The position numbers and the translations under genes were made by a program. Shown piece by piece: positions 1 to 9,988 of a stretch of DNA of 64,000 nt; position 1 is the first letter of the stretch, and every line of letters starts with the position of its first letter. The notes beneath the pieces are model-generated. The model was not told the origin of the DNA. It was given only the letters and a program-made list of their open reading frames with translations, and did not search any database. This DNA comes from Bacteroidota bacterium. GTDB taxonomy: Bacteria > Bacteroidota > Bacteroidia > Bacteroidales > F082. Where the stretch lies: the NCBI GenBank assembly GCA_016845175.1, contig JAERTD010000071.1:28798-92797 (forward strand). The letters run 5' to 3'.

Positions 1-1
1 T

Positions 2-640
2 CAATGGTCTTCCACCTTTAAAGGCATGGCATACCTATCCGTTTACGGATCAAATGATTGTGGTGACGGAACTGTTTCTCCAACCCTAGACATTACTGTT
101 GACGAAGCCCCACAACCAGTAGTTAATGGTAAAGACTTGGTTTGTGAAGGTCACACTGAAGATTATTTTACAACAGATAATACCGGTGCAACCTATACCT
201 GGGAAGTTATTGGTGGAAGCATTTCCAATGGAGCAGGTACAGCTGAAATAAGCATCGACTGGACAAACGTCGGAAGCGGTTATGTGTTGGTAAACGAAAT
301 GAGTGCCAATGGCTGTGAAGCTGTTTCAGACACCCTTTTCGTTACCATAGACGATTGTACCGGATTAGATCCTGTAACCAATTTCGATCAGATTACAGTA
401 TATCCAAACCCGGCTAAAAATAACCTGAACATCGCCTTTATGGCTGCTTCACAAATGGATTATACCATTAGTATTTACAACCATATGGGTCAGCAAGTGT
501 ACAAGGCAACTTATCAGAGTCAGGGTGGTAAGGAACAAAAACAAATAAATATAGAAACATTGCCTGCTGGTATGTATTTTGTGAAAATGCACAATGCGTC
601 TTCATTTTTCTACCAGGGCAAAATCGAGAAATTCAATTAG
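2..640 (+). CDS. Secreted multi-domain protein with T9SS C-terminal sorting domain, 5'-truncated
   Basis: The reading frame is open from base 2, so the start lies outside the window; the first in-frame ATG (26) is probably internal. The visible part is the end of an Ig-like/SprB-type repeat region followed from about base 390 by a type A T9SS sorting domain (VYPNPAKNNLNI, then a GMYFVKM strand and a basic tail). The repeat closely resembles the C-terminal third of the next gene (shared SNDCG and YTWEV..GG segments), so the two genes are tandem paralogs. Known for the family: such domains direct export across the outer membrane and surface attachment or release. The protein's function is unknown because the N-terminus is missing. 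A strong terminator follows. Confidence 0.85.
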   Translation, partial: QWSSTFKGMAYLSVYGSNDCGDGTVSPTLDITVDEAPQPVVNGKDLVCEGHTEDYFTTDNTGATYTWEVIGGSISNGAGTAEISIDWTNVGSGYVLVNEMSANGCEAVSDTLFVTIDDCTGLDPVTNFDQITVYPNPAKNNLNIAFMAASQMDYTISIYNHMGQQVYKATYQSQGGKEQKQINIETLPAGMYFVKMHNASSFFYQGKIEKFN

Positions 641-672
641 TTTTATTGTTAATTGAATGTTGTAGTGGTGAT

Positions 673-704
673 GCAGTCCCGACATAGTCGGGGCTGCTTT
701 TTTT
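673..704 (+). terminator. Rho-independent terminator
   Basis: An 11-base stem GCAGTCCCGAC / GTCGGGGCTGC with loop ATA and one mismatch is followed by seven T. It sits 32 bases after the stop codon of the truncated secreted protein and separates it from its paralog. Confidence 0.85.
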
Positions 705-866
705 ATTTCATTTTTTTCCTACGGTTTTATATCCTCAGTTCCTGAGGCTTTCGCTGCAACTTATTTGAGATTGAAGGAGTCATATTATCAAATCATAATT
801 TTTAGTTAATATTGTTAATGAATTGTTAAGCGTACGAATCCATTCTACAAACTAAATAACACAACA

Positions 867-3179
867 ATGAAAAAAGTTTTACTCTTAATCGTGGCGGTTG
901 CCTTTGGTATATCCACCATGTATTCTCAAGTAAACCGTAATTGGGTTTTGCTTGAAATCGGAACTGGCACATGGTGCGGATATTGTCCGGGAGCAGCCAT
1001 GGGAGCTGATGATCTTATTGCAGCCGGAGATCCGGTGGCCGTAATTGAAAACCACAATGGCGATGCATTTGCTCATACAGATTCAGACGCCAGAAACAGT
1101 TATTATTCCATTTCTGGTTATCCAACAGCTCAGTTTGATGGGTCCTACGATCAGGTAGTGGGTGGTAGTGCCACACAAAGTATGTACAGTACCTATGAGC
1201 CTATAGTCAGTACAAGGATTACCCAGCAAACAGACTACACCGTTGAAATATATGGAGATAATGTGGGTGACAACTATGATATTCTGGTAAGAATTACTCA
1301 GGTAGGATCATCAGGTGGTAGCGATATGAAGGTTCGCTTTTGCCTGACCGAATCTGAAATCGCCTATAACTGGCAAAACCAAAGTGAATTGAATTTTGTT
1401 AACCGTTTGATGGCTCCAAACGCTGCAGGAACTTCCGTTACGTTAACCGGTCCTGGTTCTGTTGTGGATGTACCATTAACTTTTACTTTCAACAATTCCT
1501 GGAATAATGCTCACTGCGAACTGGTTGCCTTTATCCAGGATGACGCCGGTAAAGAAAACCACCATTGTGAAAAAGTTTCCTTACTTAATCTTCAACCTTT
1601 AGTAGCTGAAGCCAGTTTTTCAGCCAGTGGTGATACCATTTGCCAAGGATCAACTGTCAATTACACCGATCTATCAAGTGGTGATATATTGACCTGGAAC
1701 TGGACATTTGAAGGTGGCACACCAGCTACTTCAACTGACCAGAACCCGAGTGTACTTTATAGCTCCACAGGTATTTTTGATGTTACACTGATTGTAGCTG
1801 ATGCCAACACATCAGATACTTTAACCACAGAAGATTTAATTGAATCCATTATTGAGCCTGCTCAACCAACCACACCAACTGGTGAGACCACAGCATGTAA
1901 TGGCAGCACCATTGAATATACAACTCAGGTTGTTCCTTATGCAGAATCCTATACATGGGAAGTTAACCCAACCGATGCCGGTAGTTTTATAGGTTCAAGC
2001 ATTGTTGGAACTTTCGTAGCAGATGATAGCTGGACCGGAGATTATACAATTAGTGTATATGCAACAAACAACTGTGGTGTTGGGCTTTCTTCCAACGATC
2101 TCAGTTGCACACTTTACTATGCTCCACAGCCTTATCAGGTTTCAAACGGTGGTGGATATTGTGAGGGTGATCCTGGTTATGAAGTTACCCTGGATGGTTC
2201 AGAAATTGATGTTGATTATGAACTCTTCCTTGACGATGTTAGTACAGGAACCATTCTGGCAGGAACAGGCGGTGCACTTAGCTTTGGATTCCAAACAGAT
2301 GAAGGTATTTATAACGTTGTAGGTTTTACCTCTACATGTGAAACAGATATGTATGGCGGATCTTATATTTACTTACTGGGTATGCCAGGAGATCCAACAA
2401 CTCCAACAGGTCCGGACTTGGTGTGTAGTACAGAATCATCAGACTATACCACTGAAGATATCGAAGAAGCCACTGAAATCCTTTGGATACTCACACCTGC
2501 TGAAGCTGGTGAAGTAACATCCAGTGGAACCAGTGCTACCATTGATTGGGCTGCTGATTTTGGTGGTCTTGCCACTTTAAGTGTCCAGGGTTCTAACGAT
2601 TGTGGTCTTGGTGCTGAATCAGATGCTTTGGAAATAACAGTAGATGTTGCTCCGGCACCAGTAACTGTTGGTCCTGATGAGGTTTGTAAGAACCACCAGG
2701 AAATCTATTCTACCGAAGCAACCACAGGTAATATTTATACCTGGGAAGTTGTTGGTGGAGATATAGTTGATGGTACAGGCACCCATGAGATTACGGTTTT
2801 GTGGACCACTGTAGGTGCCGGTAGTGTACTGGTTACTGAATCCACTGCAGATGGCTGTATGGGTGTGGCAGAGATCTTGAATATAACCATTGATGATTGT
2901 TCTGCCATTGAAGACCAGTTTATCAGTGGTTTAATACTCTATCCAAATCCAGTGGGCAGCCAGCTCACACTTAGCTTTAATGCACAGCAGTCTATGTATT
3001 ACGAGGTAGATATTTATAACCAAATGGGACAAGTGGTCTTGCATAAAGAAAGTAATGCTGTCACCGGACAACAGAGCAAACAGTTCGATGTAAGCGATTT
3101 AGCGGAAGGCTTGTACATTATTAGTGTTAGAACTAAGAACGCCGAACTATGGCGTGGTAAAATTGAGGTGAACAGATAA
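867..3179 (+). CDS. Secreted thioredoxin-like/Omp28-type protein with PKD and Ig-like repeats and T9SS sorting domain
   Basis: Predicted 770-residue exported protein. Residues 1-21 form a signal peptide ending YSQ. Residues 26-230 look like an Omp28-type thioredoxin fold with a redox-like motif WCGYCPG (Cys37, Cys40). A PKD-like domain follows at about 250-320 (motif NWTFEGGTP), then several Ig/SprB-like repeats (320-680), then a T9SS type A sorting domain (LYPNPVGSQ near 690, GLYIISV near the end). Inference: a cell-surface or released protein, perhaps with thiol-disulfide activity or only using the fold for adhesion. It lies downstream of a paralogous gene but is separated by a terminator, so it probably has its own promoter; no TAnnTTTG element was found in the AT-rich upstream region. 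A perfect-stem terminator follows the stop. Confidence 0.85.
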   Translation: MKKVLLLIVAVAFGISTMYSQVNRNWVLLEIGTGTWCGYCPGAAMGADDLIAAGDPVAVIENHNGDAFAHTDSDARNSYYSISGYPTAQFDGSYDQVVGGSATQSMYSTYEPIVSTRITQQTDYTVEIYGDNVGDNYDILVRITQVGSSGGSDMKVRFCLTESEIAYNWQNQSELNFVNRLMAPNAAGTSVTLTGPGSVVDVPLTFTFNNSWNNAHCELVAFIQDDAGKENHHCEKVSLLNLQPLVAEASFSASGDTICQGSTVNYTDLSSGDILTWNWTFEGGTPATSTDQNPSVLYSSTGIFDVTLIVADANTSDTLTTEDLIESIIEPAQPTTPTGETTACNGSTIEYTTQVVPYAESYTWEVNPTDAGSFIGSSIVGTFVADDSWTGDYTISVYATNNCGVGLSSNDLSCTLYYAPQPYQVSNGGGYCEGDPGYEVTLDGSEIDVDYELFLDDVSTGTILAGTGGALSFGFQTDEGIYNVVGFTSTCETDMYGGSYIYLLGMPGDPTTPTGPDLVCSTESSDYTTEDIEEATEILWILTPAEAGEVTSSGTSATIDWAADFGGLATLSVQGSNDCGLGAESDALEITVDVAPAPVTVGPDEVCKNHQEIYSTEATTGNIYTWEVVGGDIVDGTGTHEITVLWTTVGAGSVLVTESTADGCMGVAEILNITIDDCSAIEDQFISGLILYPNPVGSQLTLSFNAQQSMYYEVDIYNQMGQVVLHKESNAVTGQQSKQFDVSDLAEGLYIISVRTKNAELWRGKIEVNR

Positions 3180-3195
3180 AACTGACTCAATAAAT

Positions 3196-3235
3196 AAAAA
3201 AAGCCGGGGCGAATATTCGCCCCGGCTTTTTTTTT
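3196..3235 (+). terminator. Strong bidirectional terminator
   Basis: A perfect palindrome with core AAAGCCGGGGCGAATATTCG continuing CCCCGGCTTT is flanked by an A-tract on one side and nine T on the other. It lies between the convergent stops of the secreted protein (3179) and the RND pump (3251), so it can serve both strands. Confidence 0.92.
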
Positions 3236-3250
3236 GAATATTGGATAGGC

Positions 3251-6200
3251 TTATTTTTTGGAGAATAAACGTCCCATTCCTAACTTGGCTGCATACAGTG
3301 CATGATACATGGCAGGTACGATAACCAAGGTGAGGAAAGTGGCGAAGCTCAAGCCAAAAATAACTGTCCAACTCATGGCTCCCCAGAATACTGCATTATC
3401 ACCCCCAAAGTAAATCCTTGGATCAAAATTATTAAGGAAGGATACGATATCAATATTCAGACCTACTGCCAGTGGCATCAATCCAAGAATGGTAGTTATC
3501 GCTGTTAGCAGTACAGGACGCAAACGGGTTTTTCCTGCTTCTACAATACAATCCCGACCTATATCCAGAGGCAGGTTTTCGTCATCCGGAATGCCCAGTT
3601 CTTTTTTCTTACGGGCTTTGGTCAAACCAATATAATCGATGAGTACAATGGCATTGTTTACCACAACTCCTGCCAAGGACACAATACCAATACCAGTCAT
3701 AATGACCACAAAGTCCATACTGAAAGTGGCCAGGCCACCAAATACACCAATAGTACTCAGTACCACACTAAACATAATGATTGCTGGTTTCACAAAGGAA
3801 TTAAACTGAGACACCAGAATTATCATAATCAAAGCAAGCGCAATCATCAGGGCACTGACAAGGAAGGCCATGGATTCATCCTGTTCTTCCTGTTCCCCCG
3901 TAAAACTGTATTTATAACCAACTGGCATATCGAAATTACTCATAATCAATTTCAATTGTGAATTGATTTCATTGGCATTGTATCCGGGTAGAACATTGGA
4001 GAATATGGTAATCACCCTTTTTCTGTCAATCCTTGAAATGGAACCATAGGTGGTACTGTAGGAAAAATCTGCCACAGCGGAAATCGGCACCTGTACTATT
4101 TTTCCAGTGGATACACTTCTGAAAGTGATGCGCTGATTGATTAGATCCGCAATATTGTGACGGTATGTATCATCCAGCTTCATTCGGATTTTATACTCGT
4201 TCTCCCCGTCTTTAAAATCAGAGATTTCCTTTCCAAATAAAGCCGTACGTATGGCATCACCCACCTGACCAGATGACAAACCATAACGCCTAAGTTTTTC
4301 ACGATCAATATTGATTAAAAGCTCAGGTTTTCCCACATCGAGGTCAATTTGCAACTCTTCAATACCAGCAATTTTTTGGGCATTGATAATGGATCGTATG
4401 GTGTCTGTGAGATGCAGGAGCTCATCGAACTCTTTTCCACTGATCTCAAGGTTAATGGGTTTTCCTGTTGGTGGTCCTTCGTTCTGCATTTCAACCAGTA
4501 AGGTAATACCAGGGTAGAAACCTACCATACTATCTGCCAACTGATCCATAATTGCTAAGGTGCTCTTACCATTTCTGAATTCAAAATCAACAAAGTTGAT
4601 GGTAATAATCCCTTTGTTGGGCAAGCCTCCTCTTCCTGTAAATCCATCATCCTGACCAACTGCACCTTTCCCAACCACACTCAATACCGATTTAACCACA
4701 TCCATATTGGGTTCCAGTATTCGGTAAACCTTGGTTTCAAATTCTCGCATAACCGAATCGGTCACCTCAATATCTGTAGAGATGGGCAATTCAGCAATTA
4801 CATTGATCAATTTAGGCTCTGAGGAAGGGAAAAATTCCACCTTCGGATTGCTACCAAAATAAAACATCATGGTCATGATCATCATCAGAAATGAACCTAG
4901 AATAAACAGGTAAGGGTTTACTCCTCTAAGGGCAAACTGGATAAATCTCAGATAGATATTCTCCAGCCAAACCAGACCTTTCTTCTGGAACCACATGGCC
5001 ATCTTCGAAAGGAAGGCCAGGTTTAATAAACCAATAATGGCAAAAATTACCATTAAGGTTCCCAACCAGTTCACTCCTGCGGCATAAAACAAAAAGGCCA
5101 CCAATATCAGGATTACCATAGCAATTAGGCTTCTTCTAGGTTTTGGGAGAACCACATTGGCACCTTTCTTGAAAAAATCTGTAAACACCACCGGTATGAT
5201 GACCAAAGCAACAAATAGCGATGAGGCCAGGACGATGATCAGTGTGATGGGTAGATAGGACATAAATTCACCCATAATTGAATCCCAAAACACCAAAGGG
5301 AAAAAGGCTGCCAGTGTTGTAGCCGTAGATGAAATAATGGGTAAGGCTACCTCTCCGGTTGCCTGTTTGGCTGCCTCCAGCATGGGGTAGCCTTTGTGAA
5401 CAAACCGGAATATGTTTTCAGTAACTACAATGGCATTATCAACCAGCATGCCCAAGGCCAGAATCAAGGAAAACAAAACAATCATATTGATTCTATAGCC
5501 CATCAATCCCATAATCATAAATGATAACAGCATGGACATGGGTATGGCAAAACCTACAAACAGTGAATTCCGTGTTCCCAGGAAGAGAAAAAGTACCAGA
5601 ACCACAAAAACGACTCCCAGGATAATGCTATTCCATAAATTATCCAGCTGCATATTAACCATATCCGATTGATCATTGGTAATGGTAATGGCCAGGGCCT
5701 CCGGAATAACATTATTGGTAACAGCATCATCCAGAATTTCAAAAACCTGATCAATGGTTGACAGCAGGTTCTCCCCACTTTTCTTTACTACCTGTAAAGA
5801 AACCACCGGCTGATTACCCAGTCTGGCATAGCTGTCCCTTTCTTTAAATCCATAGATAATTTGTGCAATATCACGCATATATACAATATTGCCACCTTCT
5901 CTTTTGACAATGATATCTTCGATTTCTTTGGGATCTGTAAATTCACCAATCATCCGGATACTTCTTCTGATATTTCCCAGGCGGGCTTCACCACCTGAAA
6001 TGGAAACATTCTCGTAAGCAATTGCTTCTTCCACATCCAGATAGCTAATTTCCATAGCCGCCATCTTAAAAGGATTCAGGTTGATGGTTACTTCCTTTTC
6101 AGTAATACCTGTAATATTCACTTTAGAGACTTCTTGAATGACTTCAAACTCATCCTTTAGGTCTTCAGCATAATCTTTCAACTCATTGATGGAAAAATCA

Positions 6201-6679
6201 CCTGATAAGTTAACATTAACCACCGGAAACTCAGAAATGTCGATGTCCTCTACCATGGGGTCGTCCAATAAATCTGTGGGCAGGTCACGTTTACCTTTGT
6301 CCACGGCATCTTTTACTTCCTGCAAGGCTACTTTTAAATCAACATTGGTTTGAAACTCTATGAAGATATTGGAAGCATCCTGACTGGAAAGTGAGGTCAT
6401 TTTTTTGATTCCTTTTACCGATTCCAACTCTTTTTCAAGGGGACGGGTAATCAAATTCTCCATATCCACCGGTGGGTTTCCTGGATAAATGGTCTGAACC
6501 ATCACCGTTGGAATTTTTATCTCCGGAAACAATTCCTTGGGCATGGAAACATAGGAGTAGATTCCAAATAATATGGTTACTACGGTGATAAGATAAACCG
6601 TGTTTTTATTGTTCAGTGCCCAGGTGGACAACCAAAAACTCCGATCCACTTTTTTATCATTATTATCTATTGTATTCAT
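3251..6679 (-). CDS. RND-family multidrug efflux pump (AcrB/HAE1 type)
   Basis: At 1142 residues this has the usual size for an inner-membrane RND transporter. The layout is classic: one membrane helix near residue 30, a large periplasmic porter domain, a helix bundle, a second periplasmic domain (about 630-900) and a final helix bundle. The TM4 segment carries GMLVDNAIVVTENI, with the Asp used in proton relay in the family. The N-terminus has the expected PKELFPEI..P and YPG..P signatures. It is the last gene of a tolC-tetR-adaptor-RND operon, 36 bases after the adaptor gene. It should take substrates from the inner membrane or periplasm and pass them through the TolC channel using proton motive force. 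The substrate cannot be read from sequence. Confidence 0.93.
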   Translation of the reverse strand: MNTIDNNDKKVDRSFWLSTWALNNKNTVYLITVVTILFGIYSYVSMPKELFPEIKIPTVMVQTIYPGNPPVDMENLITRPLEKELESVKGIKKMTSLSSQDASNIFIEFQTNVDLKVALQEVKDAVDKGKRDLPTDLLDDPMVEDIDISEFPVVNVNLSGDFSINELKDYAEDLKDEFEVIQEVSKVNITGITEKEVTINLNPFKMAAMEISYLDVEEAIAYENVSISGGEARLGNIRRSIRMIGEFTDPKEIEDIIVKREGGNIVYMRDIAQIIYGFKERDSYARLGNQPVVSLQVVKKSGENLLSTIDQVFEILDDAVTNNVIPEALAITITNDQSDMVNMQLDNLWNSIILGVVFVVLVLFLFLGTRNSLFVGFAIPMSMLLSFMIMGLMGYRINMIVLFSLILALGMLVDNAIVVTENIFRFVHKGYPMLEAAKQATGEVALPIISSTATTLAAFFPLVFWDSIMGEFMSYLPITLIIVLASSLFVALVIIPVVFTDFFKKGANVVLPKPRRSLIAMVILILVAFLFYAAGVNWLGTLMVIFAIIGLLNLAFLSKMAMWFQKKGLVWLENIYLRFIQFALRGVNPYLFILGSFLMMIMTMMFYFGSNPKVEFFPSSEPKLINVIAELPISTDIEVTDSVMREFETKVYRILEPNMDVVKSVLSVVGKGAVGQDDGFTGRGGLPNKGIITINFVDFEFRNGKSTLAIMDQLADSMVGFYPGITLLVEMQNEGPPTGKPINLEISGKEFDELLHLTDTIRSIINAQKIAGIEELQIDLDVGKPELLINIDREKLRRYGLSSGQVGDAIRTALFGKEISDFKDGENEYKIRMKLDDTYRHNIADLINQRITFRSVSTGKIVQVPISAVADFSYSTTYGSISRIDRKRVITIFSNVLPGYNANEINSQLKLIMSNFDMPVGYKYSFTGEQEEQDESMAFLVSALMIALALIMIILVSQFNSFVKPAIIMFSVVLSTIGVFGGLATFSMDFVVIMTGIGIVSLAGVVVNNAIVLIDYIGLTKARKKKELGIPDDENLPLDIGRDCIVEAGKTRLRPVLLTAITTILGLMPLAVGLNIDIVSFLNNFDPRIYFGGDNAVFWGAMSWTVIFGLSFATFLTLVIVPAMYHALYAAKLGMGRLFSKK

Positions 6680-6715
6680 TTTCTAGATCTTAAAGTTAAT
6701 AGGTGAAGAAGTCAA

Positions 6716-7852
6716 TTAGCTAATAATCAAAGCCAGACCATCCGACACATTATTATAACCGGTTACGATAACCAAATCACCTTCTTCTAATCCAGAAAGG
6801 ACTTCTGTTTTATCCTGGTGTGATATTCCCACCTGAATATACTTCTTCCTGGCGATCCAATCACCCTGATTTTCCACAGCAACATATACATAACTCCCTG
6901 TAAGATCTTCTCTAATCACAATACTAGGAACCACAATGGTGCCCTGTGAGTTGTAATCGTTAATGATGATATTGGCCAGCATATTGGGTTTTAGCTTGGC
7001 TTCCGGATTATCAATTTTCACCTGTAGAATAAATGTTCTGTTCTGCGGGTTAATTACATTACCCACTCTGTAAACAGGTTTATCCATTTTAATTTCAGGA
7101 TAAGCAGGAAAATCAAGACTGACCATATCACCTTTACTTACTGAAGACAAATAGCTTTCCGAAAGCTTGGCGTTTACATAAAGGCTATTCAAATTCACCA
7201 CCTGGAACAACTGCATGCCCGGCGAGGCCATTTCACCTTCTTTAAAGTATACTTCTTCCACAATACCATCAATTGGAGCTTTGATGATTGACATATCATA
7301 CTGCGCCTGAAGGCTGTTTAATTTATTCTTCAGACTGGTGTAATTGGTTTCTGCTTCCAGATATTGTAACTCAGAACCAATGCTCTTAGACCATAAGTCC
7401 TTTTGTTTTTCGTATACCGTTTTTGCAAGTTTTAATTGTGTTTCTACCTCTTCAATATTTTTTTCTATCAAATTGGTATTGAGTTTGGCCATGACCTCGC
7501 CCCTTTTAACAGTCTGACCCTCTTTCGAATAGATGGAGACAATCTGACCATTGGTTTCAGGACTCACAAAGGCTTCATTGATACTTTCCAGTTCTCCTGA
7601 AGCTTTGAAATAATGCGAAAACTCTTGTTTTTGAGCGGCCTTTACCACTACGCGTATGCCATTTTTATTCTTTCCTGCAGTGGTGTCCAATAGCAGTTTT
7701 TTAGCCTCCAGATCTGCTAGTTTTAGCTCAATATCATGAATTTCACTCTTGTGCTCTGCGATTTTCTTATCGATGGCTTCTATGGTTTCCATCTGAGTAC
7801 ATGATATCATCAATACACTGATGAATAATGTGATTATACTAATTTTTTTCAT
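6716..7852 (-). CDS. RND efflux periplasmic adaptor (membrane fusion protein), lipoprotein
   Basis: 378 residues. The N-terminus has a lipoprotein signal with lipobox LMIS-C (Cys18), as in AcrA. After a short coiled coil (about 25-55), a lipoyl/barrel-sandwich half occurs near residues 75-115 (VSPETNGQIVSIYSKEGQTV). A helical hairpin follows (115-190), then the second lipoyl half (IKAPIDGIVEEV), then the beta-barrel and membrane-proximal domains. This is the HlyD/AcrA family architecture. It lies between the tetR gene (33-base gap) and the pump gene (36-base gap). It bridges the RND pump to the outer-membrane channel. The extra N-terminal coiled coil before the barrel-sandwich is common in Bacteroidota adaptors. 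Confidence 0.92.
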   Translation of the reverse strand: MKKISIITLFISVLMISCTQMETIEAIDKKIAEHKSEIHDIELKLADLEAKKLLLDTTAGKNKNGIRVVVKAAQKQEFSHYFKASGELESINEAFVSPETNGQIVSIYSKEGQTVKRGEVMAKLNTNLIEKNIEEVETQLKLAKTVYEKQKDLWSKSIGSELQYLEAETNYTSLKNKLNSLQAQYDMSIIKAPIDGIVEEVYFKEGEMASPGMQLFQVVNLNSLYVNAKLSESYLSSVSKGDMVSLDFPAYPEIKMDKPVYRVGNVINPQNRTFILQVKIDNPEAKLKPNMLANIIINDYNSQGTIVVPSIVIREDLTGSYVYVAVENQGDWIARKKYIQVGISHQDKTEVLSGLEEGDLVIVTGYNNVSDGLALIIS

Positions 7853-7885
7853 GTTGTAATTATTATCAATTGTCTTTGTAATGGT

Positions 7886-8509
7886 CTAGTTATATGCTTC
7901 AAATAAGCGTTCAAAATTGTCGTTTAAGAACTTTCGGCCCTTCCCACTGACGATACCATACATATGGTATTTAAAGAATTCGGTGAAAAAATCTGCAGAA
8001 AGAATATCTTCCATGGAGAAAATTCCTGAATCCATTATGCATTCTATCCTCACCAAATGAAGTCGGCTAATAAAATCTTCATTGATGCGGTTGCGGTATA
8101 GTCCTTCTTTCTTGCCTCTTTTGATGTTGTCTAACATCGTTTTTATAATCTTCTCATGTTTCCTTTTACGCAATTCCTCGAATACTGCCTTATAATACTT
8201 ACGCAGATCAAACATAAAGGAGGGTTTATGGTCTTTTAGCATGCCCATTTGAATTCTGTAATAGCCAAATACAGCTTCAATGGCATTGCTTTGGTTTTTC
8301 ATGGCTTCTTCGATTTCAGCATCTTTCTTGCTGAATTCCATTTCAACAACAGCTTTTACCAAATCCGATTTATCGTTGAAATACTGATAAAGCGTTTTTT
8401 TTGAGAAACCCAGTTCACGAGCAATATCATCCATGGTAATGCTTTTGATACCATAGGTTTGAAACAGCTGGCAGACCTTCTCTGTGATAAACTTAGTCTT
8501 TTCGTCCAT
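7886..8509 (-). CDS. TetR-family transcriptional regulator
   Basis: 207 residues from the ATG at 8509. A longer reading from 8578 would overlap the tolC gene and adds 23 residues unlike the family, so the shorter start is chosen; it follows the tolC stop codon by one base. Residues 5-50 are the TetR DNA-binding domain, with the recognition helix region GFSKKTLYQYFNDKSDLV. The rest is an all-helical ligand-binding domain of normal size. The gene is embedded between tolC and the adaptor, so the regulator is co-transcribed with the pump it presumably represses. Ligand unknown. Confidence 0.92.
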   Translation of the reverse strand: MDEKTKFITEKVCQLFQTYGIKSITMDDIARELGFSKKTLYQYFNDKSDLVKAVVEMEFSKKDAEIEEAMKNQSNAIEAVFGYYRIQMGMLKDHKPSFMFDLRKYYKAVFEELRKRKHEKIIKTMLDNIKRGKKEGLYRNRINEDFISRLHLVRIECIMDSGIFSMEDILSADFFTEFFKYHMYGIVSGKGRKFLNDNFERLFEAYN

Positions 8510-8510
8510 T

Positions 8511-9857
8511 TTAGTCCTGTAGTTTGGTGAGTATTTGCTCCAGCTCTTGTCCTGCATAAAGCAGTTGGAGTGAGGCATTTATAAAATCGCTTTCAGCGGT
8601 TAGATATTGGTTGTGTGTATTCAATATGTCGAGGCTTGAAGCCATACCGAGTACGTATTTTTCGGTTGTTTTCAAATAAATCTTTTCGGCCGTTTTACGG
8701 TTTTTGTCCTTGTTTTCATAAACACTGTAAGCATTGAGGTAATCGCTGCGAATGACACGGTAAGAAATATCCAATTGAGAAATCAGCTGCTGTTCCATTA
8801 CCTCAACTTGCTCAAAGGCAATTTTCGCCTGCTTCATTTTTGCAGCACGTTCTCCACTCGACCAAATTGGCACGCTCATGGTAACACCAAATACCGAACT
8901 GGGATACCATTTGCCTTCTGAGGAAAAGAAGTTCCAGGTTTCCCTTTGGGCCTGAGTTTGAATATTTACCATGGCTGAGAGGGTCGGCAGATATGACGCT
9001 TTTTCAAGCGACCACTGCAAATAGCTTAGTTCCTTTTGTTTAGAAAGTGAAACATAATCCACATGCTGGTTGTACAGGAAGTCTGTAGACATCAAGGGCG
9101 ATAAGGAAACTTCCTCGATAAGGCCTTCCATCTTATCAGTTAATACCACACTGTCATTTTCATTCAACCCCAGGTAGAATTTCAAATAAGAATGGCTGAT
9201 GTTTCTTTGGTTTTGAAAGTTAATTTTTGAAGCTTGCAGATCAGATACCAATAATTCCAATTGATCCACATCTACGTCTTCGGCAAAACCAGCCTGATAA
9301 ACCTCTTTGGTTTCATTATACAGCTTGGTGGTAATAAATAAGGTAGAGTCAATGATCCGTAAACCTTCTTCTGTGGATAATACATTATAATAGGATTCAG
9401 CGATACGTTGTTTAACTGCCATCTTATTCTTGAAGAAATCAACATTGGTTTTCTCCAGGTATTTTCTGGCAGCCTGAAGACCCACAATGTATTCACCGCT
9501 AAACAGTAACTGGCTGGCGGATGCTCCCAATGAGGCATCGTATTTAGTTCCAAACTGGATCTCAACTGATTCTCCAGGTGTACCAGCGACTTCTCCCGGT
9601 AAGAGCACTGTTGGTCTGGCGATATTGTCATTATAACCTACCGAAGCGTTTATTTGGGGTAAACCGATGGCAGTGGATTCCTTTACTATTTGTTTGGCTG
9701 CTTCAATATCCTTTTCAGCAAGTATGATGTCATAATTATTTTCCATGGCAAATGTGGTGGCCTGATCCAGCGTCATATACCTTACATTTTGTGAGAAGCT
9801 TTGGAAGAAAGCTCCCAAAAGCAACACCAGGAGTAATGATGTATTCTTGATTTTCAT
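8511..9857 (-). CDS. TolC-family outer membrane efflux protein
   Basis: 448 residues. Signal peptide at 1-22 (ends SFSQ). The rest is two repeats of long helices with short beta segments, typical of OEP/TolC proteins. The first repeat starts with the family hallmark MTLDQATTFAMENNYDIILAE, and the second carries an SLDILNTHNQYLTAESDFI segment. First gene of the efflux operon, with a TAnnTTTG promoter 38 bases upstream of the ATG. It forms the trimeric outer-membrane exit duct for the RND pump encoded three genes downstream. Confidence 0.92.
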   Translation of the reverse strand: MKIKNTSLLLVLLLGAFFQSFSQNVRYMTLDQATTFAMENNYDIILAEKDIEAAKQIVKESTAIGLPQINASVGYNDNIARPTVLLPGEVAGTPGESVEIQFGTKYDASLGASASQLLFSGEYIVGLQAARKYLEKTNVDFFKNKMAVKQRIAESYYNVLSTEEGLRIIDSTLFITTKLYNETKEVYQAGFAEDVDVDQLELLVSDLQASKINFQNQRNISHSYLKFYLGLNENDSVVLTDKMEGLIEEVSLSPLMSTDFLYNQHVDYVSLSKQKELSYLQWSLEKASYLPTLSAMVNIQTQAQRETWNFFSSEGKWYPSSVFGVTMSVPIWSSGERAAKMKQAKIAFEQVEVMEQQLISQLDISYRVIRSDYLNAYSVYENKDKNRKTAEKIYLKTTEKYVLGMASSLDILNTHNQYLTAESDFINASLQLLYAGQELEQILTKLQD

Positions 9858-9894
9858 TATGTATAGATTGTATGGTGATTAATAATTGTGGCGG

Positions 9895-9902
9895 CAAATA
9901 TA
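9895..9902 (-). promoter_or_regulatory. Bacteroidota -7 promoter element for efflux operon
   Basis: On the minus strand the bases read TATATTTG, matching the TAnnTTTG consensus, 38 bases upstream of the tolC start. No clear -33 element. Confidence 0.5.
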
Positions 9903-9988
9903 GAAAAAAGATAAACCATGGAAACTATTTATATGTTAAGAGTTTCCTAATTTTTCTTAAATCCGTAAAGCACTGTTAATCTGCTGGT

